IMG/VR virus record: IMGVR_UViG_3300033153_004268
Coordinates: 1-33,245 of that record
DNA length: 33,245 bases
Origin: a virus
Reading direction: 5' to 3' (one strand)
Shown: positions 13,678 to 23,153 of the stretch, piece by piece
Numbering within the stretch: position 1 is the stretch's first letter
Layout: each line of letters begins with the position of its first letter
Position numbers and translations under genes: made by a program
The notes under the pieces: model-generated
The model's input: the letters and a program-made list of their open reading frames with translations, nothing else
Told to the model about the DNA's origin: nothing
The model's database searches: none

Positions 13678-13861
13678 TGAAAATAATCCAGTATTCGAGG
13701 ATTTGAAAAAGAGATACGGTAAGATTGTTGTCAAGTCCAAGAGACCCAGCTACATAATAGAGTTTATATTTATAGGTTTAGTTGTGGGTATGTTGGCTTT
13801 TTATGCTGGACTAGATGTTGCCCACGCACAATGTGAGAAGACTTACGGGGCTAAAGAGTGA
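13670..13861 (+). CDS. 63-aa single-pass membrane protein
   Basis: A positively charged N-terminal half is followed by one membrane helix (YIIEFIFIGLVVGMLAFYAG, about 28-47) and a short tail with one cysteine. The charge distribution predicts an N-terminus in the cytoplasm. It overlaps both neighbours. Its function is unknown; holin, superinfection exclusion and membrane anchor roles are all possible, and the better holin candidate is in the late operon. Confidence 0.6.
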   Translation: MINENNPVFEDLKKRYGKIVVKSKRPSYIIEFIFIGLVVGMLAFYAGLDVAHAQCEKTYGAKE

Positions 13862-14292
13862 AGTCTGAGTTTGTATCCCCTGATGCATTAGCTTATAGAT
13901 ATGGCTTAAATGTTAAATCTGTTTATACATTCATATTCAACAATAAGGATAAAAAGTATATATCAGGAGATGGATATAATAAATATATAGATGTTGGATA
14001 TTTGGAAGATAGAAAAAACGATATTAAAAGACTATGGTTATGTTCACATGACTATTACTACCATTTAATGGATAGACTGAATATATCAGAAGCCCATCTA
14101 GGACGAGTTATATCTGAAGATTATCCTGAAATAGCATGGGGGCAATTTCTTAATAGTGCTATGTGGAACAACATTAATGATAGAAGTATATTGGCAGTTA
14201 ATATACGCAATGAAGTATTGGTCACATTTATTACTTGGTGTGAGGAAGTAATACCACAAATAGAATATAGATTAAAAGGAAAAGTAAGATGA
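13858..14292 (+). CDS. 144-aa hypothetical protein with GTG start
   Basis: The GTG at 13858 overlaps the previous TGA (GTGA), behind GGGGC. The N-terminal segment (SPDALAYRYGLNVKSVYTFI) looks like a helix-turn-helix that would fit a DNA-binding role. The rest is rich in aromatic residues and helical (YYYHLMDRLNISEAHLGRVI; FITWCEEVIPQIEYRLKG). I recognise no family. Its stop overlaps the next ATG. Confidence 0.6.
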   Translation: MKSEFVSPDALAYRYGLNVKSVYTFIFNNKDKKYISGDGYNKYIDVGYLEDRKNDIKRLWLCSHDYYYHLMDRLNISEAHLGRVISEDYPEIAWGQFLNSAMWNNINDRSILAVNIRNEVLVTFITWCEEVIPQIEYRLKGKVR

Positions 14293-14429
14293 AAATAGAA
14301 ATTGGTAAAAGTGCTGAAGACGCTAAATGGTTTGGTCGTGTAGACGATAAAGAAATTACTAAAGGTCAGAGATGGTTATGGCAATGTCTTTTTAAAATGT
14401 ATAAGTATGCTAAGAGTCAAGACATATGA
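14289..14429 (+). CDS. 46-aa hypothetical protein
   Basis: ATG overlaps the preceding TGA (ATGA); its own TGA overlaps the next ATG. AAGTAAG upstream is a weak ribosome-binding site, so coupling is likely. Contains WFGRVDDKEITKGQRWLWQC and a basic C-terminus. No family recognised. Confidence 0.5.
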   Translation: MKIEIGKSAEDAKWFGRVDDKEITKGQRWLWQCLFKMYKYAKSQDI

Positions 14430-14653
14430 AACAGTTTACACTTGATGATGGGACTGTTTTATCACAAGACGAATATCTGTACGGTGTAGACTCAGAATTA
14501 GAACCAATACCAGCAGAAATAATTTGTCGTAGGGTTGAACTCTTAGATGAAGTTATTGAAGTGTTGCATGAGCAACACTACTTAATTAGAGATAGTGCTA
14601 GATTAAACGCGTGTTTGAAAGCCAAGACGTTTTGGCAATCATTAGGTAAATAA
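14426..14653 (+). CDS. 75-aa hypothetical protein
   Basis: Starts in an ATGA overlap. The first 20 residues look like a beta hairpin (FTLDDGTVLSQDEYLYG); the rest is helical (RRVELLDEVIEVLHEQHYLIRDSARLNACL). No family recognised. It is followed after 16 bases by the next gene, which has its own AAAAGGAAA site. Confidence 0.6.
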   Translation: MKQFTLDDGTVLSQDEYLYGVDSELEPIPAEIICRRVELLDEVIEVLHEQHYLIRDSARLNACLKAKTFWQSLGK

Positions 14654-14669
14654 ATTAAAAGGAAATACA

Positions 14670-14873
14670 ATGGGTAAAATAGCAATAGAGTTCAATGAAC
14701 AAGGTCAAGCAGAGTTTGAGATAAAGACTGATAACGATGGTCAAATCTTCACAGCGTTATTAGGTATAGAGGCTTTTATAGCTGCTCAAAGTGAGTTACC
14801 GGTATCTGAGATACGTAGTATTATGGATGAGATGAAGCTCGATATGAAAGTGAAGGGTGTTGAAGATGACTAA
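14670..14873 (+). CDS. 67-aa hypothetical protein
   Basis: Start behind AAAAGGAAATACAATG. A beta strand start (KIAIEFNEQGQAEFEIKTDN) is followed by two helices. The sequence is acidic and soluble. No family recognised. Its last 8 bases overlap the next gene. Confidence 0.6.
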   Translation: MGKIAIEFNEQGQAEFEIKTDNDGQIFTALLGIEAFIAAQSELPVSEIRSIMDEMKLDMKVKGVEDD

Positions 14874-15285
14874 ATTAATCCAAACAGAAAATTATCCAAC
14901 TGGCGATTGTATGAGAACAGTTTTTGCATGTATGTTAAATAAAGCAAATCCCGATGAAGTCCCAAATTTTATGCGGGATGGAGAGAAAACATTTTACCCG
15001 TATATGGAGTCTTGGCTCACTGAGAACGATTTGGAGTGGATAGAGCTTGATTATGAAGATTGGAAAAAGACACCCAGTGTTCCATTAGGTATTTGTGGTA
15101 TTACTGGAAAAAGCCCAAGAGGAGATTATGACCATATTGTAGTGGGTGATATAAGGCATAGAAGTGAGGATGAAAAAAACTTTAGAGATATTTACTTCAC
15201 GCATGATACCTCACCAGCTCATGATGGAGCTTTTATTGAAGGCGATATAAAATTGATTGGTTTTCTACTAAGAAAATTGAACTAA
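14866..15285 (+). CDS. Cys-His protein of a recurrent phage family, protease-fold candidate
   Basis: About 139 residues from the ATG at 14866 (AAGGGTG upstream); in-frame GTG and TTG at 14857 and 14860 are less likely. It has GDCMRTVFACMLN (C15), a block ending KSPRGDYDHIVVGDI (H90) and FTHDTSP (H113, D114). This order (GNC/GDC ... SPRG..H.VV ... HDP-like) recurs in small phage proteins of unknown function and looks like a papain-like Cys-His-Asp layout. Whether it has protease or amidase activity is inference. It is the last plus-strand gene, and its stop overlaps the terminase stop on the other strand. Confidence 0.65.
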   Translation: MTKLIQTENYPTGDCMRTVFACMLNKANPDEVPNFMRDGEKTFYPYMESWLTENDLEWIELDYEDWKKTPSVPLGICGITGKSPRGDYDHIVVGDIRHRSEDEKNFRDIYFTHDTSPAHDGAFIEGDIKLIGFLLRKLN

Positions 15286-17015
15286 TAAACATCACCATAA
15301 TTATCAGTACCAGCTTGATACTGTCCAAAAGTATTGAGGGTAAATTCTAAATTGTCTTTACCCTCATCCTCCTTATACTGCTCCATACCAAATTCCTCAT
15401 CGTCACTCATCTTATCAATCATATAAATAACACCATTAGCCGTACTATCCAACCTATCATCTGCCCTAAGACTATCTCTTTCTTTGGTAATTTTACTCAG
15501 CTGATATGTCCAACTGTTTATTGCTGGCGCACTTCTATCTTTATCCAATGTATCTTTATCGACAATCAATTTATGTTGATTCATTAATGGCTCAAGAGCT
15601 TCGATGATACGAACTTCTTTTTGACCCTTAACATTAACCTCATCTATTTCAGTTTTAGGACTAATCATTCTAAGGTGTGGTTCTAACATCTTAGTAAACA
15701 TTCCCCCACCCCAGTTTTCCTCAATAAGTAAGGTATCAATACCGTAATCTTTACACATTGTTGCAATAGTAATCATATTTTCATCTTCATAACCACCTTG
15801 AAGACCAGTAACTTTTTTCAAGAATAGTCTTGTATTTAATGAGAATAATAAAGTTATACCTATTTCATCTTTACCTTTACCCGATGGGTCAAGCGATAAT
15901 AGTTTCATCTCATATGGGGATACTTCTTTAGAAGTATACGATGGTGAGTAAAGTTTATCTGCTTTAAAACCATTATGCTTCATACGTAAGTCGTTCTCAG
16001 GCATAGAAGAGTGTGACACTTTTAATGGCGCAACATCTTCATCAACATCCATAACTATAAGGTCATTAAGCTTGAGTGGGAATCTTAAATCATCCGCGTC
16101 TGATACATCAAGCATATATTGTAATTTATATTTAGATTTACCAATACGCATTTTCTTTGACATCAAGAACTCTTTATCAAGTCTCTCATCAACAGCCATT
16201 CCAACAAGACCTTCAGCCATCATCTCTACGATATGTGGAGCTAATGCACCAAAGTAAGAACTATCGTCTTCAGGTACTTCTGCTGGCAATGCAAGTAGTT
16301 TATATCCAGCGTCTAGCCAACCTATATACATTGATGACATTGAGTGAGGTGTTGATAAACATATAGACTCATCTTTACCTGACATAAGTAAATTCTGCGC
16401 CTCTTTGGCGAATGTGTCTATCTTATCCATCATCGTCATTGACTCTACAGTTTGAGCTGTCTCAATATCATCGTAAATAACAAGACTTGCTCTCATACCT
16501 GTAACTTGATTTCCAGCACCAACAGCGTACATACTTGGACTATCTGAAGCTGTAGCACCCGCAACATCAAACGACTGTCCTGACGTTCTCTCGATATTAT
16601 GTCTAGGTGTCATGTCTTTAGTTATTGGTAACATCTTAATTAGTTTTTGTACGAATTGGGTATAGTTTATTGCACGAGCAGCACCCGCTGACATAACAAG
16701 TATCTTCTCATCGGGGTCGTTTAAATATCGCCATACCGCATAAATCTGTGAGGCTAGTGATTTACCTAAACCACGAGAAGCCCAAACCATACGGTGAGGA
16801 TTGCTTGAATCTTGAAGCCATAAAGCAATAGCATATTGACCTTTAGTTGGTCGAGGTAAATTTAACCATGCAAAAACATATGTGAAGAATACAATGAAGT
16901 TATCCATAAGTTCAGCTTCATCAAAATACTTATCGTCCTCGTAATGCTTACCCCATTTATCTTGGGTGAAGTATTTGACAGTTTCTTGAGGAGATAGTTT
17001 ACAAAAATCTATCAA
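15282..17015 (-). CDS. terL: Terminase large subunit
   Basis: 577 residues. ATPase domain: Walker A ASRGLGKS (79-86) and Walker B LVIYDDIE (178-185), with STPHS as a likely coupling motif (221-225). Nuclease domain: LLSLDPSGKG (D376), LLIEENWG (about 436-443) and a late acidic pair in DDRLDSTANGV. The length and the order TerS-TerL at the end of the late operon fit T7-like DNA packaging motors, which translocate and cut DNA at the portal. The start overlaps the small terminase stop (ATGA). It is the last gene of the minus-strand operon; the end overlaps the converging plus-strand gene by 4 bases. Confidence 0.93.
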   Translation of the reverse strand: MIDFCKLSPQETVKYFTQDKWGKHYEDDKYFDEAELMDNFIVFFTYVFAWLNLPRPTKGQYAIALWLQDSSNPHRMVWASRGLGKSLASQIYAVWRYLNDPDEKILVMSAGAARAINYTQFVQKLIKMLPITKDMTPRHNIERTSGQSFDVAGATASDSPSMYAVGAGNQVTGMRASLVIYDDIETAQTVESMTMMDKIDTFAKEAQNLLMSGKDESICLSTPHSMSSMYIGWLDAGYKLLALPAEVPEDDSSYFGALAPHIVEMMAEGLVGMAVDERLDKEFLMSKKMRIGKSKYKLQYMLDVSDADDLRFPLKLNDLIVMDVDEDVAPLKVSHSSMPENDLRMKHNGFKADKLYSPSYTSKEVSPYEMKLLSLDPSGKGKDEIGITLLFSLNTRLFLKKVTGLQGGYEDENMITIATMCKDYGIDTLLIEENWGGGMFTKMLEPHLRMISPKTEIDEVNVKGQKEVRIIEALEPLMNQHKLIVDKDTLDKDRSAPAINSWTYQLSKITKERDSLRADDRLDSTANGVIYMIDKMSDDEEFGMEQYKEDEGKDNLEFTLNTFGQYQAGTDNYGDVY

Positions 17016-17257
17016 AACTCACCCTCATCTTCATCGACAAGTTGTCCACCGCGTCTCTTTTTAGCGTCTTCTAACTTCTTCTTAGTATTATCTTCTACAG
17101 AACTTTTGCCTTTTTCAGACACTTCATTGTTCTTAGACAAATACGAAACAACTGGGTTTAGTTCAGGAAGTAGATCTGTTTTATTATTCTCTAAACAATC
17201 TATCATCTTTTTTCTAACGAGTCTATCTAAAGTCTCTAAGTCTTCTTTCTTAGCCAT
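17012..17257 (-). CDS. terS: Terminase small subunit (T7 gp18-like)
   Basis: 81 residues, the size of the small T7-like maturases. The segment DRLVRKKMIDCLENNKTDLL followed by LNPVVSYLSKNNEVSE matches the pattern of small terminases of podoviruses (a helix, then a (L/F)LKDN-like turn). The C-terminus is charged and probably disordered. It would recognise phage DNA and hand it to TerL. Placement directly before terL with an ATGA overlap supports the call. Start behind AGGAGGACTTATG. Confidence 0.65.
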   Translation of the reverse strand: MAKKEDLETLDRLVRKKMIDCLENNKTDLLPELNPVVSYLSKNNEVSEKGKSSVEDNTKKKLEDAKKRRGGQLVDEDEGEF

Positions 17258-17280
17258 AAGTCCTCCTACCTACTTAAAAT

Positions 17281-20200
17281 TTATTTATAATTATAAATAT
17301 TCACTGCTTCTTGCGCGTCTGCTAGTGCTTTAGTTGGTGCTGGATTCATTAACCCTATAGCTGTACCATATGCACCAGCAAACGGATGAGATAGTAATGC
17401 TGCCATCATTATATCATTTTCATCATAGTCTCTACCATAAAGCTCATTTCTAGCCATAGTACCCATAGCCGCACCACCAAACCACAATGATGTTTGTATC
17501 ATTGCATTAGCGTCACCAGCCATCATACCTCTACCTAAAAATGATCCAATATTTGAATACGCACTCATTGGGAATTTAATCAATACTGACGCAACGACAC
17601 CTAAAGCCGTTTGACGACTATATGAAGCTGTTGTACCCATAGTTGATTGCTGTATTCTTTTTTGTAACATAGCGTCAATAGTTGTATATAGATCTATTCT
17701 ATCACTTCTACTCCATTTTGAAACATCAAAATATTTTATATGACCCTTCTCATTTAGCTCAAGTCTTTTAAGTAATTCTTCTACCCTAGGTGTTATAGCA
17801 AATGATGTTTTCTCATAGTCTTTAAATACGTTAGTACCTCTACTGTGATTATATAAAGCTTGAAGACTATCTTGCATATTCACTTTAGTCAAGAAATCCG
17901 ATGTTCTAACAAATGGTAAAGTATGAAGAGTGAAATCTCTTACAACTTCAGATACTTTAGAAAATACATCTAAACCAACCTCTCCACCCGATACGTTACC
18001 AACCTCATCGATTGATTTGTATGCTCCATAAGACGCTCCATATTGATGAGTACCAAGCCCTAACCCTTTTTCCTCTGTTAAAGACTTCATCATAAAACTA
18101 TCGTCACCATATTCAGCCATAAGATTTTTATTTAGATTTTGAAAAACACCTCTCCACCCTGACTTATTCAATTTAAATGCTGTAGCCAATACTTCAGGTG
18201 CTAGAGATATTGTTGATGTAATCATCTTCGTACCCATAACTAAATTACCAACATCACGCATTACTTTATTAATAGTTGAACTATAATCAATTACCGATGA
18301 TCCACTTAAAGCTTGAATATCATTCATAACTTCAGTTATTACTTTAGGTTTAGCTCCACTACCAGCAACAATTTCAATAGCCTCATCTACAGATTTGTAA
18401 CCCATGTCAGCGAACGCAACTTGACCACTAGCTTTATTCAAATAATCAGTCATTATATTCATTATATCTTGCTCAAAAATATCATCAAGAGCTACAGTAT
18501 ATGGTGCTGTTCCATCAACGTATTCAATAGTAACACCTTTGAATTGTCTCTTATCCATTGGTATTCTATTTTTTAATCTACCAAACTTATCTCCACCAAC
18601 ACCTAATGCGTCAGCAATTTCATTTACCACGTCATCACCAAAACCATGTGTCTCAGCAACTTTTCTAATCTCTTCTATAGATGATATACCTTTTTTTCCA
18701 GCACCATTAGTAGCGTTGGCAATAGCGTCAATATAAACTTCAGCCACGTTCTCAGGATTAGTAGATTTAGTTAACATCTTAGAGAACTCTTTGATAAACG
18801 CTGTTCGAGAACTCGGTGTTGCGTTAGCTAGTACAGAGGATATGTTTCCAGTTCTTGTATTTCTAGGTACATAGTTTTTAAGTATTGTTGTTTTATCAAC
18901 ATCCTTAACACCAGCACCTCTCATCTCAGCCATCATACTGTCAAGTATTCTATTAACATTTTTTGCACCATCTACAATAGATGGAACATCAGCATGATAA
19001 CCATACTCAATGTGTTCAGTAACCATTTTATCATATTCATAACGCTTACTTTGTGAAGTGAATAAACTTAACGCCCCTTCAATTCTACCTGTACCCGTAT
19101 CTTTTAACCATTGGATATAACTTTCTTTTACTAACTTTTGAAGCGTATTCCAATGAGCATGATATTGTTGATTTTTAATACGTTCAACAGTTCGTTGTGT
19201 ATCAATAGGATTATAATACATATCATCAATAAGTTTTCTCATCTTACCTGTAGTATCTTGTAACAATGGTTCAAGAGTCTCTGTAAGTCTTGTTCTAGTC
19301 TTATTTAGATTATCAGCTATCTTAGCTCTAACACCCATAGTTTGTTCCATAGCGTCAGCAACTTTAACGCTACTACCAACACCAGCAATATATTTAGCTA
19401 TTGTTTTAGCGTTCGTAATTGCAGCTAATCCCAATACACCCGCAAGAAGAATTATTCCAGCGTCTTCAGCTAAGTCTTCTCCCTCGTAACCAAATGCGCC
19501 TGTAGCAGCTAAAGAAGCACCTAAAGCAAAAGCAACTTTACTAACTTTTTTACCATTAATCTTAATGTCCATATTTTTATTAATACCATTTGATACCACT
19601 TCTATTTTTGGTCTATTAAAACCTTTACCATCAGCCTTTTGAAAACTACTATTAATTTGTTCAAACGCTGACTTGCTTATATAACCTTCCGTATGAAGTT
19701 TTTCATATACAGATAAAATCTCAGACCCAAGCTTAACATCACTTTTAGCTAGAGCCTCTAAGTCCTTTTTAATATACGAAACATTCATTTCAATATCATC
19801 CGCAATCTCAAGTATATCTCTTTTTGTTTGATGAATTAGTCCAAGTTCTTTAGTTGAAAGTTTTGTACCAGTTTTTTTAATATGGTCATCAAGTTGTTTA
19901 AAACCAGCAGATTTATTCATTTTTAATCTTTTAATTATCTCAGCTTTTAATACTTCAACTCTTTTCAACTCATCTAATGATGTTTTAGTTTTTGGCTTCT
20001 TAACACCAATCGCGTCTAACTCATCAATCTCTTTTTGTAATCTAGCAACTTTACTTTGATTTGGTTTTGCACTATCCATCTCATCTATCATCTCAGACAT
20101 TTTTTGATTACGCGCATTTGGAGATTTTCTTTCTGTAGCAAGTGTTAGATCAATAGCCTCTCTCCTAGAGCCTACAGACATCACAGCATTATCATTTGGA

Positions 20201-20988
20201 GCATTAACTACAGATGAGCCTATTGTCATGTTATCAACGCTGTTCATCTTTCTAATGATTGAATAATCTATAGCACCAATAAAAGTTGAAAGCAACATAG
20301 CTTCAGTCATAGATGTATCATCATCTATTGCACCAATAAATGCACCATAACCAACCTCAGACCCAGCAGTTATCTTAGCTATCGTACTTGAAGTTTTAGC
20401 TGTTGCAGCCATTGTTTTAGCTACCGTTGCTCCAAGCCCACCAATTATAATATCAACATCAGCTATACTTGTAACAAGAGATGAAACTAATTGTTGCGTG
20501 TCTGTAAGTGAATTTTGAATTTGCTCAGTTCTCTCATTATCAATTTTAATTAAGTCTGATAAATCTACAGCATGTTCATAACTAACCGCGTCACTTATCT
20601 CATTAAAATTATCAAGACTTAAGCCGTTATCTGTTAGAAATTTAAACTTAGCGTCATTATCCCAAGAATTTAAAAACTCTTCATCGGTATCTCTAAATAA
20701 AGCTCTATCGTGTTTAAAATAGTCATAACCTTTAGCAACCCATGTTTCATCAAATGTGTGTGAAAAACCTCTCCATTTCTCTCCAACATCAGGTAAAACT
20801 TCTCCCTCATTCCAATCAAGAACTGAGGCTTGAGCAATATTAGTTAATCGCCGTTGCTCTTGTACTATAAATTGATTTTGACTTTTAGCCACATCAGTCG
20901 CATTTTCAATAGTCTCATCAAATGCAACAACTTGTGCAGGCTCATGTGGTTTTATTTCTGTTTCAACACTTCCTAAATCAGCCATCAT
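17281..20988 (-). CDS. Internal virion protein, T7 gp16-like
   Basis: 1235 residues, the largest protein of the window. It comes third in the run of ejection-protein genes, where T7 gp16 lies. Hydrophobic stretches occur at about 485-520 (ALGASLAATGAFG, IILLAGVLGLAAI) and near the N-terminus (IIIGGLGATVAKTMAA), which fits a protein that crosses the envelope to form the DNA ejection channel. I see no lytic transglycosylase motif at the N-terminus, unlike T7 gp16. The middle is helical and charged. Identification rests on size, position and composition, not on a motif. Starts in an ATGA overlap with the gp15-like gene; a second ATG follows immediately. Confidence 0.7.
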   Translation of the reverse strand: MMADLGSVETEIKPHEPAQVVAFDETIENATDVAKSQNQFIVQEQRRLTNIAQASVLDWNEGEVLPDVGEKWRGFSHTFDETWVAKGYDYFKHDRALFRDTDEEFLNSWDNDAKFKFLTDNGLSLDNFNEISDAVSYEHAVDLSDLIKIDNERTEQIQNSLTDTQQLVSSLVTSIADVDIIIGGLGATVAKTMAATAKTSSTIAKITAGSEVGYGAFIGAIDDDTSMTEAMLLSTFIGAIDYSIIRKMNSVDNMTIGSSVVNAPNDNAVMSVGSRREAIDLTLATERKSPNARNQKMSEMIDEMDSAKPNQSKVARLQKEIDELDAIGVKKPKTKTSLDELKRVEVLKAEIIKRLKMNKSAGFKQLDDHIKKTGTKLSTKELGLIHQTKRDILEIADDIEMNVSYIKKDLEALAKSDVKLGSEILSVYEKLHTEGYISKSAFEQINSSFQKADGKGFNRPKIEVVSNGINKNMDIKINGKKVSKVAFALGASLAATGAFGYEGEDLAEDAGIILLAGVLGLAAITNAKTIAKYIAGVGSSVKVADAMEQTMGVRAKIADNLNKTRTRLTETLEPLLQDTTGKMRKLIDDMYYNPIDTQRTVERIKNQQYHAHWNTLQKLVKESYIQWLKDTGTGRIEGALSLFTSQSKRYEYDKMVTEHIEYGYHADVPSIVDGAKNVNRILDSMMAEMRGAGVKDVDKTTILKNYVPRNTRTGNISSVLANATPSSRTAFIKEFSKMLTKSTNPENVAEVYIDAIANATNGAGKKGISSIEEIRKVAETHGFGDDVVNEIADALGVGGDKFGRLKNRIPMDKRQFKGVTIEYVDGTAPYTVALDDIFEQDIMNIMTDYLNKASGQVAFADMGYKSVDEAIEIVAGSGAKPKVITEVMNDIQALSGSSVIDYSSTINKVMRDVGNLVMGTKMITSTISLAPEVLATAFKLNKSGWRGVFQNLNKNLMAEYGDDSFMMKSLTEEKGLGLGTHQYGASYGAYKSIDEVGNVSGGEVGLDVFSKVSEVVRDFTLHTLPFVRTSDFLTKVNMQDSLQALYNHSRGTNVFKDYEKTSFAITPRVEELLKRLELNEKGHIKYFDVSKWSRSDRIDLYTTIDAMLQKRIQQSTMGTTASYSRQTALGVVASVLIKFPMSAYSNIGSFLGRGMMAGDANAMIQTSLWFGGAAMGTMARNELYGRDYDENDIMMAALLSHPFAGAYGTAIGLMNPAPTKALADAQEAVNIYNYK

Positions 20989-23153
20989 CTGTTCCCCACT
21001 GGTATCTTATATTCTCTAACCCCTGTTCTAAATTCATTAGGAGTATATATATTTGTCATAAGGAGCTTACGACCCTTATACATATTTACAACTGTTTGTA
21101 TCTCACCATTCAATCCTATAAATTGATATGTTGTGAAATTATCTTCATCGACCAAATCATCAATGCTTACTTCTTTACCTGAGAAAGTTTTTAAGTCCTC
21201 ATTGACCAAAGATTGGAAGTTACTTCTAACTTTATTTTGTGCAGCTGAAGTATTACTCTTTAATGGGTTTACAAAACTCGTTGATGTTCCGAATATTGGC
21301 ACAATACTTGGATCAATCTCCATCATCTTTTCTTTAGAATACTCAACCAAATCATCTTTGCTTAATATTGGTTTACCCTCTGTTTCAGCAAGAGCCAACA
21401 TTGTGTCAAATGAACCATGGGATAAAGTTGTTTCCCCAAATATAGCACCCGCAACTAAATCGTCTTCAGTTATATCTGTTGTTTGAAGTAATTTAACTTT
21501 ACGAGAACCTTCGTTTCTACTTTTATATTCTTCACTTAAAGAAAAAGTTTTTTGTTTTAACTTTAATAGAATTACATCTTCTGTTAAAGTTGGATCTGTT
21601 TCAGCTTTTTGTAATAAGTTGGTTCTATATGTTTCAACATCTTGAACCGTCCTATTTGAAATCCAAGAAGCATTGTTTCCTGAATAGGTGTTGATAAATG
21701 ATGAGTTTAAATGCAAAGAAGCAACTAATTCATTGCTTGTCCTAGCTGTACGGAATCCATTGTTATTAAATGACGCTATGTTGTTGTCTACAGTCTTTAA
21801 TGCTGAACCGCCACTATAACCATCGGTACTCATTAGTCCAATATTGACACCAAGTGTTGCTGAGGCGTCCATATCTCCTGATGCTGTTGTTGCTCGTATA
21901 TCTGTTGTTAATTTATTGTCCACATATTTTTTTAGATCATCTTTTGATAGTGTCGTTCCACCAACAGTGATTGTCAAATTGTCAGCAACTTGTCTCTGTT
22001 TAGTAGTGATAATATAATCTTGCTCCATTATCTCACTATAAGATTTATCCCCATTCATTAAGTTGATATAAGCACTATTAAATGTCACAATAGTTTCAGC
22101 TTTTGTATTCAATTTAACAAGATTATCAATATCTGAAGACCAATCTTCGTTTGGTTGACGTACCATAGCTCCTGATAATTGTTCACCTGAAGTAGCAACC
22201 GCGGTTAATGCTTGAGCTGGTGTGGAGTTCATAATATTAATATTTGAATTAGTATTAGCAATAGTTAGTTTGGTTTTTTTACCTTTACCTATAACTTCTT
22301 TATTATATCCATCAACCCAATTATTAAAACTCTTTTTCATTGAGTCATATGCTGTATCAGTTATTGATGTATCAACTTTGCTGTACTTACCATTAGTTCT
22401 TTTTGCAAAACCACCGTAAGTATCATTAAATAAATTATCTACAGCACTTTGACTCATTAGACCTTCATCTAAATATTTTGTTAACTCAACACTATCGACA
22501 CCGTCTTTAAACTTATTTGTAAATGAAGAATTTAAACCTTGAGCAACACCTGTCCAAATAGCTTGAGGATCTTGACCAACATCTCTAAGTCTGTCTTGCC
22601 ATACTTTCACATTCTCATCTGTAAATGTACCATTAGTTAAAGTCATTTCTAAACCAATAGCTTGTATCTCTTCATTGGTAAACAACTTTGTTTTTAATGC
22701 AAGATTTGATTCTTTATTTTTAAGCAAGTCATTTGTAGCTGGAACAGCGTACGTATCTTTGAAACCCTGATTAGCAAGTGGATTATCTCCAAATGCGCCT
22801 TTTTGCATAAACGCTTCATATATGCCTTGTTCAAGACGAGTTTTTTCAGCCATATCAGCTGATGTAACTCTTGGTTTATCGGTATATAATTGAGCTATGC
22901 CGCTCATTTGTTTTTTATATTCAACCAAGTTATCTGTACCAACTCTTTTACCAGCGTACTCTGAAGCTTGTTGATGAGTTTGTAAAGTGGTCGAAAACAT
23001 TTTACCAATATCTTTAACTAAGTCTGCTGACTTATCTATTTGTTGTGTAGGTTGAATCGTAGCACTAGTTGGCGCGCCAACAGCTCCGCTTGGAGCTTGA
23101 CCAACAGTAGTTGATTGTTGTGTTTTTGCTAATTCGCTAAGTGTCTTTGCCAT
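20985..23153 (-). CDS. Internal virion protein, T7 gp15-like
   Basis: 722 residues, close to T7 gp15 in size. N-terminal part rich in Ala, Gln, Thr and Ser (STTVGQAPSGAVGAP), then a long soluble helical body without membrane segments or catalytic motifs. It lies between the gp14-like and gp16-like genes, the same order as in T7, and probably forms part of the periplasmic ejection tube. Start in a TAATG overlap with the preceding gene, behind GGAGAACAA. Its stop overlaps the gp16-like start. Confidence 0.7.
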   Translation of the reverse strand: MAKTLSELAKTQQSTTVGQAPSGAVGAPTSATIQPTQQIDKSADLVKDIGKMFSTTLQTHQQASEYAGKRVGTDNLVEYKKQMSGIAQLYTDKPRVTSADMAEKTRLEQGIYEAFMQKGAFGDNPLANQGFKDTYAVPATNDLLKNKESNLALKTKLFTNEEIQAIGLEMTLTNGTFTDENVKVWQDRLRDVGQDPQAIWTGVAQGLNSSFTNKFKDGVDSVELTKYLDEGLMSQSAVDNLFNDTYGGFAKRTNGKYSKVDTSITDTAYDSMKKSFNNWVDGYNKEVIGKGKKTKLTIANTNSNINIMNSTPAQALTAVATSGEQLSGAMVRQPNEDWSSDIDNLVKLNTKAETIVTFNSAYINLMNGDKSYSEIMEQDYIITTKQRQVADNLTITVGGTTLSKDDLKKYVDNKLTTDIRATTASGDMDASATLGVNIGLMSTDGYSGGSALKTVDNNIASFNNNGFRTARTSNELVASLHLNSSFINTYSGNNASWISNRTVQDVETYRTNLLQKAETDPTLTEDVILLKLKQKTFSLSEEYKSRNEGSRKVKLLQTTDITEDDLVAGAIFGETTLSHGSFDTMLALAETEGKPILSKDDLVEYSKEKMMEIDPSIVPIFGTSTSFVNPLKSNTSAAQNKVRSNFQSLVNEDLKTFSGKEVSIDDLVDEDNFTTYQFIGLNGEIQTVVNMYKGRKLLMTNIYTPNEFRTGVREYKIPVGNR

